DNA of 28,443 bases from a virus, in IMG/VR virus record IMGVR_UViG_3300037264_006619, positions 1 through 28,443 of that record; one strand, 5' to 3'. Positions 14,624 to 22,950 of the stretch are shown piece after piece. The notes under the pieces were generated by a model. The model saw nothing but the letters and a program-made list of their open reading frames with translations, had not been told where the DNA came from and did not search any database. A program made the position numbers and the translations under genes. The stretch's first letter is position 1; every line of letters starts with the position of its first letter.

Positions 14624-16837
14624 CTACCCTCCCACCTCAACGCTCGGTAACACGCCCAAGAGCGTCAATGGCAGCGGCTCCGTCTGACGAATCACGAACC
14701 GCCCATGGTCAGTGAACCCGGCCGTGATGTTGTGCTCGAGCGCGTCGTCCACGAGCCCGCTACTCGCCTGCCACGTCTCCGGCTTGAACGCCAGCAAGTG
14801 GGCGCTGTCCGGCCCCGCCCAGAACGACTGCGCCGACTTCTCCACAAGCACCGTCAGGCTCTGCACGCGCTTGCGCTTGTCACGAATCGTGGACCCTGAC
14901 ACATCGAGGTCGAGCGTCTCGACCTCCGCGTAGCGAATCGGAATGCCGACGTGAATCACGCTGTAGGCGGCGGACAAGGTGAGTGCCCCCGCAGTCACCC
15001 GAAAGCTGCTCGCGCTCGGATGACTAGGGTCACCGTTGAAGACCACCTGTCCATCGCCGAGTACCGCGACGATCTGCCCCTCAAGATGCCCGAGTCCCGA
15101 CACCACCGCCGTCGGCGTGCCCGAGTAACTCAAGCCGGCATCCATGAAGAATGCGTCGGCCCGGGCCAACACCACCCGTGACGCCATGCGCTCGATGTAG
15201 CGCACCGCGACGGCGTTGATCGTGCGCGTCACGAGCAGGTAGACCGCGTCCTCACCAGACTCGGGCACCACGCACACATCTTTGAACGCCCCGACGGCGC
15301 CCGTGTCGTGACGGTGCCAGCCCCAAGTGTCGTCTTCGGGCACGTAGGTCAGACCGAGCAGCACGCCGTCTTCCCGCACCGCCCACACCACCGACTGCGG
15401 GCTCTGCGCGTAGTCCAGCTTGGTGATTGTTTCATCATCGAACAAGTGCCCCGCGAAGAGCGTCAGGTCGCGCCCCGTCAACCCGCTCGCCCCGGACTCG
15501 AGCGCCAGGTCGCGCACGATGCGCCCCCGCGCCTGGACGTAGATCACGCTTTGCCCAATGACGACCGGGACCACCGCCGACGCGCCCCAGTAGCTAATCT
15601 GCTCGGCCTGCAACGACGTGGGGCTGATGGGCCCGTCGCCCGCCCCCCCCACGAGCCACTCGCCCGTGCCCGTCAAGAGCACGAGGGTCCGCAGCCCAAT
15701 CAGATGCCGCACCGGTTGCCGTTGCTTGCCAGCCAGACGCAACGTGATGGCGTCGTCTTCCTGCAGCGGCGAGCTGATGCCGAAGTTGCTCGGGAACCCG
15801 ATGCGCGACGACCACACGGTCTCCGGCTCCGTCCGCGACGCGGCATACCACCGACGCTGTTGGTAGTACGCCACCATCGACGGGTAAAGATTCGGCGCGT
15901 TGAAGAGCCGCACCGCGAGGGACGGGGACTGCGAAAAGTCCGGCGGGAACCCGATGTCGTTGAACGTGAGCTGCCCCACGGCGGACCCGATAAACCCGTA
16001 TACGTTGTTGCGGAACGGGTCGAGATACAGGTAGTACTCGGCCGCGCCGGCCACGGCGGCCCAGCTCAATTCGAAGGGGTTGGTTTTCGTCGGCCCCGTC
16101 GGGCGGTAAATCGCGAACGGCGTCGAGGGCTCGGACTCCTCGTACGTAGTGGCATCGGCCGCCGTCACTCGATACTGGAATCGTTGCCCGGTCGTGCCAA
16201 CGCTCGCGGGCCCTGTCAACGAGCCCGGCACCGCCACCGCGGGCACCGTCGTCACGGGCGTGACGGTCCAGCGCGTGAGTGTAAAGAACGTCAGGTCTTG
16301 CGGCACGACGTCGGGATGCACGAGCGCGACGACACTCCCCGATTGTTCCCAGCGCGGGAGCTGTGTCCCGCTGAACGGATGCGGCACTTCGTAGATGTTC
16401 CCCACGAGCGGATACCAGAACGTCGCGTTCGGGGGAATGTTGGCCGTGTGCGCGAGGATGCAGTAATAGTTGACCCCGCCCTGCACGACCAGGTCGCCCA
16501 CGACATACGGCGTCGCGATGTTCCAGGCGGCGACGCCCGCCACCGCCACCTGCGCGCCATTCTGGTAGAACCGGAAGTAGTTCGCGCCGCACTCGATCAC
16601 CACGCTCTGCCCGAGCGTCTCCGACACGTAGCGCAGGAACTGCACGTTGCCCGTCGGCGCCTTCGTGGACGCGACGTAGCGCGTGCCCGGCCGGTTCGCC
16701 ACGCCCCCGTGCCGCTGCACCATGAAGTTGCGACAGGTCCGCAAGCCGGTCTGGTAGCGCGCCGTGTCCGCACGGGCGGCAAGGGTCGGCGATAGTTCGC
16801 CGCCGGAGAACGACCGTTGCATCGCGCTCTGTGGCAT
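14624..16837 (-). CDS. Tail tubular protein B-like tail nozzle protein
   Basis: The protein has 737 residues. The N-terminal FSGGELSPTLAARADTARYQTG, the C-R-N-F-M-V-Q-R-H-G-G-V-A-N-R-P-G-T-R-Y segment and the later YPSMVAYYQQRRWYAAS and W-S-S-R-I-G-F-P-S-N-F-G segments are hallmarks of podovirus tail nozzle (tail tubular protein B / stabilisation) proteins. It forms the distal tail tube after tail tubular protein A. At residues 102-146 there is an inserted carbohydrate-binding-like unit (W-N-I-A-T-P-Y-V-V-G-D-L-V-V then PPNATFW) that closely resembles one in the tail tubular protein A-like gene upstream. The rest is beta-rich. ATG at 16837 overlaps the preceding stop by one base (TGATG). The family call is confident. 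Confidence 0.88.
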   Translation of the reverse strand: MPQSAMQRSFSGGELSPTLAARADTARYQTGLRTCRNFMVQRHGGVANRPGTRYVASTKAPTGNVQFLRYVSETLGQSVVIECGANYFRFYQNGAQVAVAGVAAWNIATPYVVGDLVVQGGVNYYCILAHTANIPPNATFWYPLVGNIYEVPHPFSGTQLPRWEQSGSVVALVHPDVVPQDLTFFTLTRWTVTPVTTVPAVAVPGSLTGPASVGTTGQRFQYRVTAADATTYEESEPSTPFAIYRPTGPTKTNPFELSWAAVAGAAEYYLYLDPFRNNVYGFIGSAVGQLTFNDIGFPPDFSQSPSLAVRLFNAPNLYPSMVAYYQQRRWYAASRTEPETVWSSRIGFPSNFGISSPLQEDDAITLRLAGKQRQPVRHLIGLRTLVLLTGTGEWLVGGAGDGPISPTSLQAEQISYWGASAVVPVVIGQSVIYVQARGRIVRDLALESGASGLTGRDLTLFAGHLFDDETITKLDYAQSPQSVVWAVREDGVLLGLTYVPEDDTWGWHRHDTGAVGAFKDVCVVPESGEDAVYLLVTRTINAVAVRYIERMASRVVLARADAFFMDAGLSYSGTPTAVVSGLGHLEGQIVAVLGDGQVVFNGDPSHPSASSFRVTAGALTLSAAYSVIHVGIPIRYAEVETLDLDVSGSTIRDKRKRVQSLTVLVEKSAQSFWAGPDSAHLLAFKPETWQASSGLVDDALEHNITAGFTDHGRFVIRQTEPLPLTLLGVLPSVEVGG

Positions 16838-17028
16838 CAGTGCCTCGTCGCCGGCGGCAGGGGACGACCCTTCTCGTGTAACTCACGCCCGTCGGCGCTG
16901 CGATGTACCACGACCTTGCCGTGGCCGACCCAGTCTGGCTCGACCACCGTCGGCTGGCACCAACACCCGCGACAGTCCTCGTGCTCAATCGCGTCGTCCA
17001 CGGGAATCACATGAGTATCGATCGGCAT
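16837..17028 (-). CDS. Small Cys-containing conserved phage protein
   Basis: This is a 63-residue protein, HVIPVDDAIEHEDCRGCWC at the front and VVVHRSADGREL further on, with C19, C22, C24 and H42 as likely metal ligands. I recall short proteins of this type (I/V-P-x-x-D near the start, Cys-x-Cys-x-P, then V-H-x-S-x-D-G-R-E) between tail genes of many phages; no function is assigned. It starts 2 bases after the stop of the 967-residue tail gene and overlaps the tail tubular protein B start by one base, so it is translated as part of the tail cluster. A longer in-frame extension up to 17436 lies within the tail tubular protein A region and was rejected. Confidence 0.7.
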   Translation of the reverse strand: MPIDTHVIPVDDAIEHEDCRGCWCQPTVVEPDWVGHGKVVVHRSADGRELHEKGRPLPPATRH

Positions 17029-17030
17029 CG

Positions 17031-19934
17031 TCAGTCTCGTTTGTGAATCCAATTGGCGTCGCCGTGGTCTTCCTGCTGCTGCTCCCGGCTCGAGACCGCG
17101 CTGGCCGTGTCGAGGGTGTGTAGGTACATCTTCCAGCACTTCTCGGCGAGGTCGCCCTCGCGCGCCAGCGACGGCGCCAGCTTCGACGCCAGCCGCCAAC
17201 TGAGCGCGTCCTCGAACAACGCGTCGGCGAAGTTCTCGGCACACGCCACGTAGGCCGTGTACTCGAGCACGGCGTCGGCCTCGTTCGTGAACACCATCAT
17301 CGCATCGGTGTCCGTCAACACGCGCCAGTACGTGGCGTTCGGGGGCTGGAAGTTGAGGTGCCCCAGGATGCACACGTAGAGCACGCTCGCGCGCACCACG
17401 AGCGCGCCCACGGCGTAGGTCTCGGTGGCGCTCCACGCCTCCACGGGGGTATCCCAGAGGCGCCCCACCCGAAACGGAATCGGCGCCGGGTCGAACCGCC
17501 GACCACTCGAGCCGACGATGCGCCGCGCGAACAGGCAGTCGTCAGGGTAACGGTAGGCGTAGGTCCAGTCCCCGTTGATCGGCTCGTTGACCCCGCCGGC
17601 CGCCAGGAACATCGGGTCCGTCTCCGCCACGGCGTCCTCGTTCCGCGCGTACTTGGTGGCGAACGCCCACGGGTGCTGGCGCAAGGTCTCGCGCAGCACG
17701 CGGTCAAAGAGGTGCTCGGCCGTGAGGGCTTCCCGGCTCTGCTCGCCCAACATGGCGACCGTCTTCGACACCCCGATCTTGAGCAACGCGTCGTTAATCA
17801 CCTGCAGTTCAGTAGCCACACAGCACTCACAGACATGCCGAAAGACGGCGAACTGTGTCAGCGACCCCGGAGCGAAGTACGCCTGCACAGTCGTCTCTTC
17901 GACACCACTCGAGATGTTGAACCGAAACAACCGCCCCGTCCTGTTGTCCATCACCCAGAAGCGGTCACCCGAGCGCGTCAATTCGATGTCGAGCAACGTC
18001 GTCGCGTCGTTGGGAATCGACGGGGTGTACGTCTGAATCACCACGCCGCTGGAGTTGAGCCGCTGCACCACCGGGCTGTTCGCCACGAGCAGCTCGCCAC
18101 CAGGAAGCACCGCCAGCCCCTTGAGGCCAGGGTTCGGACCCGCCCCGAGCGTGAGCACGGCGAAGTCGGCCATGGCCTGGTTCAAGGTCATGTTCCAGCG
18201 TTTGATCCGCTGGCCACCGACGGGCACATAGAGGCCGCCCGCCGTGTAGTACAACACGCCGTTGGCCTCATCGAGCGCAATCGCCCAGGTCGCCGTGATC
18301 TCGTGCGGCGTGGGATAGGTCACCGCGGCCGGGAACGGCGCGCCCGCCTGCCCATCGCCGGACGTCGCGTCCACCAGCCGCAGTTGTCCCAACCCCAGCG
18401 TCGAGCTGAAGGTGTTCAAAAACGACGCAAGCGTCACGCCCGAGCTACCCACGAAGTGGTAGCCGTTCCCGTAGAAGCCGACGTGCAACATGCCAGCAGT
18501 GTTCACCACGAGTTGGGCGGGAGACGGGTTGACAGGCGGGGGGGCACCAACGGGGTCGAGCGGGTCACTGATGAAGTCGATCTCGCTGGGATACGCCGTG
18601 CTGTGGTTCAGCGTGGGCGCGTCGAAGAGCTCGATGAGGTTCGTCCCGAAGACCCCCACGAGCAGGCGCTCGCGCGTGTGCAGCGGGCCATTGAAGTCCA
18701 AGATGGGACGACCGGTGTAGTCCACCGCCACCCCGGTTAACAGCGCACCGCCCACGGGGCGAATATCCACGAACGCGCCGGCGCGAATCTTCACCAACTG
18801 GGTCGAGGGCACGATGATGTCGTCCTCCTCGATGGTCGTGGCCTTCTTGCACCCGCCGAGTCTGAGGAACCCGCCAGACAACGCCGGGAAGAGCCCGCTG
18901 CTCGAGTTGCGTCGCACCCGCACCCAGTACTGCGTCCCCGCCACCACCGCCACCATACAGGTCGAGAGGCTCCGGTGGAGACTCCACTGGATGTTGTTCT
19001 CCTGGCCGGCCACAAAGACCAGAGCCCCGCAGTTGCCCGTGTACACCAACACATCCACGAGGTAGTTGCTCCCATGCGACCAGAACAACATGTCGCGCGT
19101 CTCGTCCGCGATGAACGTCCAGAATATCTCGCGCAGTGTGCCCGGCGCCGCGGTCGTGTCCACGCCGGCATGCTGATACGGGAAGCTCGTGATGGAAATG
19201 GCTGTGGCGCACGTCGTGCCGGCACTCGGCGGCGCCGAGGCCGCTTGCGACGTCAAGTTGAACGAAAATTCCACCCACCCGACCCGCGACGTGGAGGTAT
19301 CGCCGGCCACCGCATCGGCGTGCGCCGGGTTGCCTCCGAGCGCCCGCCAGAAGCACTGCGTGTAGTTCGTGGGGGGATACGTCACGGCCGGCGTGGGGCT
19401 CGAGATAATCCGGTGCCCCAATTCGATCACGATAACATCGCCCGCCACGATGGTGCCGGCCACCGCCTGCGGGGCGGCGAGCGAGCGCCAGATCCCGTCC
19501 GTCGCCGCAATCCCGGGGAAGTCCACGCTGTCCACGTAGTTGTTGATCAGCGTCGTGCGCACCACGGCCGATTGGCCGACCGCGAGGTAGGCGTGGAGCT
19601 TGTACCGCACAATCGAGTCGTTGGTCGGGGGGTCGATGTCATCGAGCCACCGCGCATTGACCTGGATGCACACATCGAGCGTGCCGCTCAAGGTCGCGGC
19701 CTCGAGCGGCGGGGTCACCCACCGTGTGGTGTAGTAGTCGTAGTTGCCTTGCTGGTTGGAGTTGAGGCGCAGGAGCTCGGGACTGCCGAGGTCCGCCTTG
19801 GACGTGGACAACTGAAAACAGGTGTGCGCCGTCCCGAACGGCGCCTCGAGCCCGAGCGGGCCCCACGTCCCGACCGCGGGCCCATCCACGCGCACGCGCG
19901 GCGACTCTTTCGAGAAGTAGTAGCGCGTGGCCAT
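17031..19934 (-). CDS. Fused tail protein: propeller-like N-terminal module plus tail tubular protein A
   Basis: The protein has 967 residues. Residues 1-230 form a beta-sandwich region (MATRYYFSKESP). Residues 240-360 resemble a PPC-type beta domain (FWTFIADET, VDVLVYTGNCGALV, TQYWVRVRR). Residues 475-690 look like NHL or SMP-30-type propeller blades (AVLPGGELLVANS, GDRFWVMDNRTGRLFRFNI). Residues 706-967 are a tail tubular protein A domain (TELQVINDALLKIG, LRQHPWAFATKYA, YRYPDDC), which forms the upper tail ring below the portal. An inserted carbohydrate-binding-like unit lies at 831-875 (PPNATYW). No stop separates the modules. V706 is encoded by GTG (17817-17819), exactly where a separate tail tubular protein A would be expected to start; the site before it is weak (GTGAG). 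The product may be a fusion, or both forms may be made. The start at 19934 lies 6 bases after the upstream stop codon. Confidence 0.85.
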   Translation of the reverse strand: MATRYYFSKESPRVRVDGPAVGTWGPLGLEAPFGTAHTCFQLSTSKADLGSPELLRLNSNQQGNYDYYTTRWVTPPLEAATLSGTLDVCIQVNARWLDDIDPPTNDSIVRYKLHAYLAVGQSAVVRTTLINNYVDSVDFPGIAATDGIWRSLAAPQAVAGTIVAGDVIVIELGHRIISSPTPAVTYPPTNYTQCFWRALGGNPAHADAVAGDTSTSRVGWVEFSFNLTSQAASAPPSAGTTCATAISITSFPYQHAGVDTTAAPGTLREIFWTFIADETRDMLFWSHGSNYLVDVLVYTGNCGALVFVAGQENNIQWSLHRSLSTCMVAVVAGTQYWVRVRRNSSSGLFPALSGGFLRLGGCKKATTIEEDDIIVPSTQLVKIRAGAFVDIRPVGGALLTGVAVDYTGRPILDFNGPLHTRERLLVGVFGTNLIELFDAPTLNHSTAYPSEIDFISDPLDPVGAPPPVNPSPAQLVVNTAGMLHVGFYGNGYHFVGSSGVTLASFLNTFSSTLGLGQLRLVDATSGDGQAGAPFPAAVTYPTPHEITATWAIALDEANGVLYYTAGGLYVPVGGQRIKRWNMTLNQAMADFAVLTLGAGPNPGLKGLAVLPGGELLVANSPVVQRLNSSGVVIQTYTPSIPNDATTLLDIELTRSGDRFWVMDNRTGRLFRFNISSGVEETTVQAYFAPGSLTQFAVFRHVCECCVATELQVINDALLKIGVSKTVAMLGEQSREALTAEHLFDRVLRETLRQHPWAFATKYARNEDAVAETDPMFLAAGGVNEPINGDWTYAYRYPDDCLFARRIVGSSGRRFDPAPIPFRVGRLWDTPVEAWSATETYAVGALVVRASVLYVCILGHLNFQPPNATYWRVLTDTDAMMVFTNEADAVLEYTAYVACAENFADALFEDALSWRLASKLAPSLAREGDLAEKCWKMYLHTLDTASAVSSREQQQEDHGDANWIHKRD

Positions 19935-19940
19935 CGAGAC

Positions 19941-20432
19941 CTACTCGCCGAGCACGTCCTCGTCGCCCACCAGCCGCTCGGCCATCGTGCCCCCGAGAAT
20001 CTCGTCGTGCTGCTGACGCATCGCCTGCGGCATGCTCGTGAGCCGCTCCGGGGTCGCGGCGTGGACGGGTTCCATCCACTTGGCCGAGAACTCGCGCGGC
20101 GACGCAATCGTAAAGACATCGCCCTCGCGCCGGCGCGCGTGGTCGTAGTAGCCCATGCGCGTCGCACGCACGCGCTGCGGCTGCGCCTGCGCCGCGGGCC
20201 TGGGTGCGACCGGGCGCACGTACGGGACCGGGGGCACCGCCTGCCGCATCGGCGCGGTCTGGCCCAACGCCATGGCGCTGGTCAAGTCAATCGTGCCAGG
20301 GTCTTGGGGCGTCAACACGTCTTCGTTCGCATCGTAGATCGGCGCGGCCGGTGGGTCGCTGGGCTGGTTGCGGAAACGGGGCGTGCGCGGGCTGGTCCGC
20401 CTGGGCGCACGCGTCGTCAGGTCTGACGGCAT
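19941..20432 (-). CDS. Small basic structural protein (Bbp15 position)
   Basis: This is a 163-residue protein. Its N-terminal 85 residues are disordered-looking and rich in Pro, Arg and Ala. A compact core follows at residues 87-130: R-V-R-A-T-R-M-G-Y-Y-D-H, RREGDVFTI and FSAKWMEPV. I recall this core (variation of 'G-Y-Y, R-x-G-D-V-F-x-I, F-S-x-K-W-M') in small proteins between capsid and tail genes of other podoviruses, role unknown; it may bind the head-tail junction. ATG 20432 has an AGAGG ribosome-binding site about 8 bases upstream. The gene begins directly after the strong hairpin at 20458-20489, so it marks the start of the tail section of the operon. Confidence 0.7.
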   Translation of the reverse strand: MPSDLTTRAPRRTSPRTPRFRNQPSDPPAAPIYDANEDVLTPQDPGTIDLTSAMALGQTAPMRQAVPPVPYVRPVAPRPAAQAQPQRVRATRMGYYDHARRREGDVFTIASPREFSAKWMEPVHAATPERLTSMPQAMRQQHDEILGGTMAERLVGDEDVLGE

Positions 20433-20457
20433 ACAACTACCTCTCGTGAACAGAGAA

Positions 20458-20489
20458 GGACACGAGGGCGCCCAGGCGCCCCCGTGTCC
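20458..20489 (-). terminator. Strong GC hairpin downstream of the cement gene
   Basis: Bases 20458-20464 (GGACACG) pair with 20483-20489, and 20466-20470 pair with 20477-20481, giving 12 or more GC-rich pairs around a short loop with one mismatch (20465/20482). On the minus strand it is followed by the pyrimidine-rich CTTCTCTGTTC, not a pure T-run. It lies in the 66-bp gap between the cement gene (stop at 20499) and the next start at 20432. A terminator that lowers transcription into the tail genes, so that capsid and cement mRNA predominate, fits both position and structure. Confidence 0.6.
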
Positions 20490-20498
20490 AGGGAACGA

Positions 20499-20933
20499 CT
20501 AGCTGATGGTGAATCCGTCAGCGTAGTGCTTCGGCGCAATCGAGAACAACTGCGCGGCGGTCAGCCACGCCGTGCCCGAGATGGTGCCGCCGGCTGTAAT
20601 AGCCCGGATGCCGAGGAACCGCTGGGTCGGCGTCCCCATCGGGAGTGCCGCGAACCAGAGCGACCCGGCCACCGCCAACGCGAGCGGGATATTGATCCGC
20701 CCGTGGACGATGATGCCAGCCGTGAGCGCCGCGTCCGTCGCCGAGATCACCTCGACGGTGGTGTCGGCCACCGTGCCCGCCGTGGTGACTGCGAACGCGA
20801 ACCCCATCGGCTCGCCCGTCCCGATCTGCTTGCCCGTGGTGAGCAGCGTCAGGTCGATACTGTCGGTCGAAACCGCGCTCGCCCCGAACGCCTGCGCGTT
20901 CGACACGCGCGTGAGAGCGTCTACGAATGCCAT
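20499..20933 (-). CDS. Capsid cement (decoration) protein, Bbp16-like
   Basis: This 144-residue beta-rich protein has N-terminal DALTRVSNAQAFGASAVSTD and D-L-T-L-L-T-T-G-K-Q-I-G-T-G-E-P-M. It then has alternating hydrophobic strands and a FLGIRAITAGGTISGTAWL segment near the end. This matches the pattern of the Bbp16-type cement proteins of BPP-1-like phages, which form dimers on the outside of the head and lock capsomers together. It lies directly after the major capsid gene, as in those phages. A strong GGAAAGGAG site precedes ATG 20933, consistent with high expression, and a strong hairpin follows the gene. The assignment rests on sequence pattern plus gene order. Confidence 0.85.
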   Translation of the reverse strand: MAFVDALTRVSNAQAFGASAVSTDSIDLTLLTTGKQIGTGEPMGFAFAVTTAGTVADTTVEVISATDAALTAGIIVHGRINIPLALAVAGSLWFAALPMGTPTQRFLGIRAITAGGTISGTAWLTAAQLFSIAPKHYADGFTIS

Positions 20934-20957
20934 GGGTGTACTCCTTTCCGCCGCCGG

Positions 20958-21959
20958 TTAGGCGACCAACGCTTCGGTTTCGAGCAACGCATCGACCTTG
21001 GCGACGGGGATGCCGCGGAACGTGGGCCGCATGACGCCGTCCACGTTCGTGTAGGTCAGCCCGCCGCCCAGGATGACCTGGTCGCGACGCTGGATATCCA
21101 GCATCTCGAAACAGGTGCGGTTCATGTAGAACACGGGCTTGCCCATGCCCATCGTCGGGAGCCGGTGGATCGCCTTGATCATCAGCTCAGTGAGCGGCGC
21201 CGGGGTGGCGTTCGCGACGAGCAGGCTGATGTCGATGTTCGCGATGCGGACGGCGTAGCGCCAGTCCTTGACGGCCAGGCCGGCCTTCCACTGCCACCGC
21301 TCCTGGTAGGCGCGCATCCGCGACCCGGCCACGCCCGCGGTCAGCTCGACCGTGACTTCGCCGTAGTCGTCGTGGATGAGCCCGGCCCTGCTGCCCTTCG
21401 GGAACAGCCCCATGACCGACTGGTCGCCCCAGCAGACGAGCCACACGCTGGAGTTGTCCGCGCCCGCGCCGCCCCCGAGCAGAATGTTCTGCCCGTTGCC
21501 AGCCGTGGTCGAGGAGTAACGCGGCGAGAGCCCGAGAAACTCTTCGGGCGCCGTGCCGTTGTTGCCGTAGAACAGCGTCGAGGCCATTTCCTGGTTCATG
21601 GATTCGAGGAACGCGCGCGCCTCCGACAACCGGAAGCTCGACACGTTGCCGTTGAGCAGCGCCAAGTCCTTGTCCACTTCGGACCAGGCCTCGAGCATGC
21701 CGCACTGCTCATCGATCTGCGCCGTCTGGCTCTTGCTGGGCGTGATGCCCTGGTTGAGCAAGCGCCACGCGACCGCCGGCAACCCCGTCCGCACCGTCGT
21801 GCGGTGCCCGGTGGGCAGGTTGCCTTCAATCCAGCGCATGTCCGTGAGCAGTTCGTTCGTCTGCGACAGGAGCTCGACAATCGTCGGCACCTGTCCGTCG
21901 GGGTCAATCCGCTTCGCCCAGTCGGCGAGCGTGAGTGCGCCCGTGCTGAGTGCTGCCAT
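20958..21959 (-). CDS. Major capsid protein, BPP-1-type HK97 fold
   Basis: This 333-residue protein forms the icosahedral shell. The N-terminal half, TLADWAKRIDPDG, TIVELLSQTNELLTDM and the NLPTGHRTTVRTGLP segment, followed by F-R-L-S-E-A-R-A-F-L-E-S-M-N-Q and ASTLFYGNN, is distinctive of the major capsid proteins of BPP-1-like podoviruses. In BPP-1 itself this protein has an HK97-like fold with altered strand connectivity, so the same is likely here. No N-terminal pro-domain is evident and the length is usual for the family. ATG 21959 has a GGAG site 9 bases upstream. It sits between the scaffold-like and cement protein genes, the order expected. The call is among the most certain in the window. 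Confidence 0.93.
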   Translation of the reverse strand: MAALSTGALTLADWAKRIDPDGQVPTIVELLSQTNELLTDMRWIEGNLPTGHRTTVRTGLPAVAWRLLNQGITPSKSQTAQIDEQCGMLEAWSEVDKDLALLNGNVSSFRLSEARAFLESMNQEMASTLFYGNNGTAPEEFLGLSPRYSSTTAGNGQNILLGGGAGADNSSVWLVCWGDQSVMGLFPKGSRAGLIHDDYGEVTVELTAGVAGSRMRAYQERWQWKAGLAVKDWRYAVRIANIDISLLVANATPAPLTELMIKAIHRLPTMGMGKPVFYMNRTCFEMLDIQRRDQVILGGGLTYTNVDGVMRPTFRGIPVAKVDALLETEALVA

Positions 21960-21971
21960 GGGTCTACTCCG

Positions 21972-22586
21972 TTACGCGGAAGCCTTCCCGTAGAGAATCT
22001 CTTCGGTCGTGCGCGTCGGTGTCGCACTGCCGCCGACATTCCCGCCCGGGCGATCTTCCGCCATCAGTTTGCCGAGGTCCGCCAAAAAGCTGATGACCTC
22101 GACGTGGTTGCCATACCCCGTCGAATCCAGTAACTGGCGAAACGTGTCCGCACGTTTGTGGCCAGTCGGCCGAATCCGGTTGATCACTGACTCCGCGAGA
22201 CGCTGCGTCTCCGGCCAGTGCGTCGCCCCGTATTCCGGGTCAGCCAGTGTCGCTGCTTTGACCGCCTCGCGCTCAGTCGTCAGCGACTCCACCATGGCCT
22301 CGAAGTGCGTTTGCGCTTCGGCCTGGGTCCAGGCGTTGCTCTTGGCGATGGCCGCGAAGCGGTCCTGCGCCTGAGAGGTCAACCACCCTTCCGCTCCTGC
22401 CGGCACCGCCAGCTCGTACGTGTCGGGCACCACGGGCGCTGCCGTAGCAGCAGTGGGCGCCGGGTCCGTCTGCACGGGCGCAGGAGTCGTCACGGTCGCC
22501 GCGGCCGCAGCCGCCGGCGCAATCACGGTCGTCGCAGTCGAGGCGTCGGGGGTCACCTGGCCCGCTGCGGCTGGTGTCTCAGCCAT
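21972..22586 (-). CDS. Probable capsid scaffolding protein
   Basis: The protein has 204 residues. The first 50 are a low-complexity Ala/Pro/Thr tract. The middle (55-130) is helical and charged (AQDRFAAIAKSNAWTQAEAQTHFEAMV). Toward the end come a FLADLGKLMAED helix, a flexible Gly stretch (PGGNVGGSAT) and a short T-T-E-E-I-L-Y-G tail. This layout and the position immediately before the major capsid gene are those of podovirus scaffolding proteins, which bind the inside of the growing shell through a C-terminal helix and leave before packaging. ATG 22586 has a GGAG site and overlaps the previous gene by 8 bp; the longer in-frame extension to 22727 is a shadow. No protease motif was seen. The role is inferred from layout and order. 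Confidence 0.78.
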   Translation of the reverse strand: MAETPAAAGQVTPDASTATTVIAPAAAAAATVTTPAPVQTDPAPTAATAAPVVPDTYELAVPAGAEGWLTSQAQDRFAAIAKSNAWTQAEAQTHFEAMVESLTTEREAVKAATLADPEYGATHWPETQRLAESVINRIRPTGHKRADTFRQLLDSTGYGNHVEVISFLADLGKLMAEDRPGGNVGGSATPTRTTEEILYGKASA

Positions 22587-22950
22587 GTGCTTTCTCTCCA
22601 GTACTGAGGGTTTGTGCGGCGGCGATCGTGCGGTCCACACGGGCCGCGCGATCCATCGCCTCTTGTTGCATCTGCAGGTAGAGCTCGGGCCACCGCATCG
22701 CTTCCGCGTAGAGCTCGAGGCCCGCATCGCGGCGCCCCGACATCGCGTAGATCAGCGACGACTGCACCGTGATGGATTCGAAGATGTGGTGACGCGTCAG
22801 CTCAGACCACACGAACCACCGACCCTGGTACGTGCCCATCTGGTACTTCATCAAGCCTTCGCGCTGCTCGACCGCGTCGCGCTCGGTGCGCTTCGCGAAC
22901 CGGACCTGTGACGGGTCCGCCGCGTTCCGTTGCAACGGCTTGTCGCTCAC
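22579..22950 (-). CDS. Bbp19-like small phage protein
   Basis: This 123-residue protein begins LQRNAADPSQVRFAKRTERDAVEQRE, then YQGRWFVWSELTRHHIF, a hydrophobic/polar helix and YLQMQQEAMDRAA. The pattern N-A-A-D-P-x-Q-V then R-x-F-V-W is that of the Bbp19-type proteins encoded next to the portal in BPP-1-like and many other phages; their function is not known. GTG at 22950 is the start, overlapping the portal stop as GTGA (22947-22950), so expression is probably tied to portal translation. No membrane or metal-binding motif is visible. Confidence 0.82.
   Translation of the reverse strand: MSDKPLQRNAADPSQVRFAKRTERDAVEQREGLMKYQMGTYQGRWFVWSELTRHHIFESITVQSSLIYAMSGRRDAGLELYAEAMRWPELYLQMQQEAMDRAARVDRTIAAAQTLSTGEKAHG

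Noticed and set aside
14070-16837. Programmed -1 frameshift between tail genes
   Set aside because: This is not a tape-measure type tail. Neighbouring genes have their own starts with short overlaps, and no slippery heptamer was noticed at the junctions.
16837-17436. 199-residue frame reaching into the tail tubular protein A region
   Set aside because: The extra residues are an Arg/Ala/Gly-rich shadow of the real frame. Only the last 63 residues, from ATG 17028, look like a protein.
22587-22727. Longer start for the scaffold-like gene
   Set aside because: The extension is Arg/Ser/Cys-rich and lies within the Bbp19-like gene. The internal ATG at 22586 has a good ribosome-binding site.
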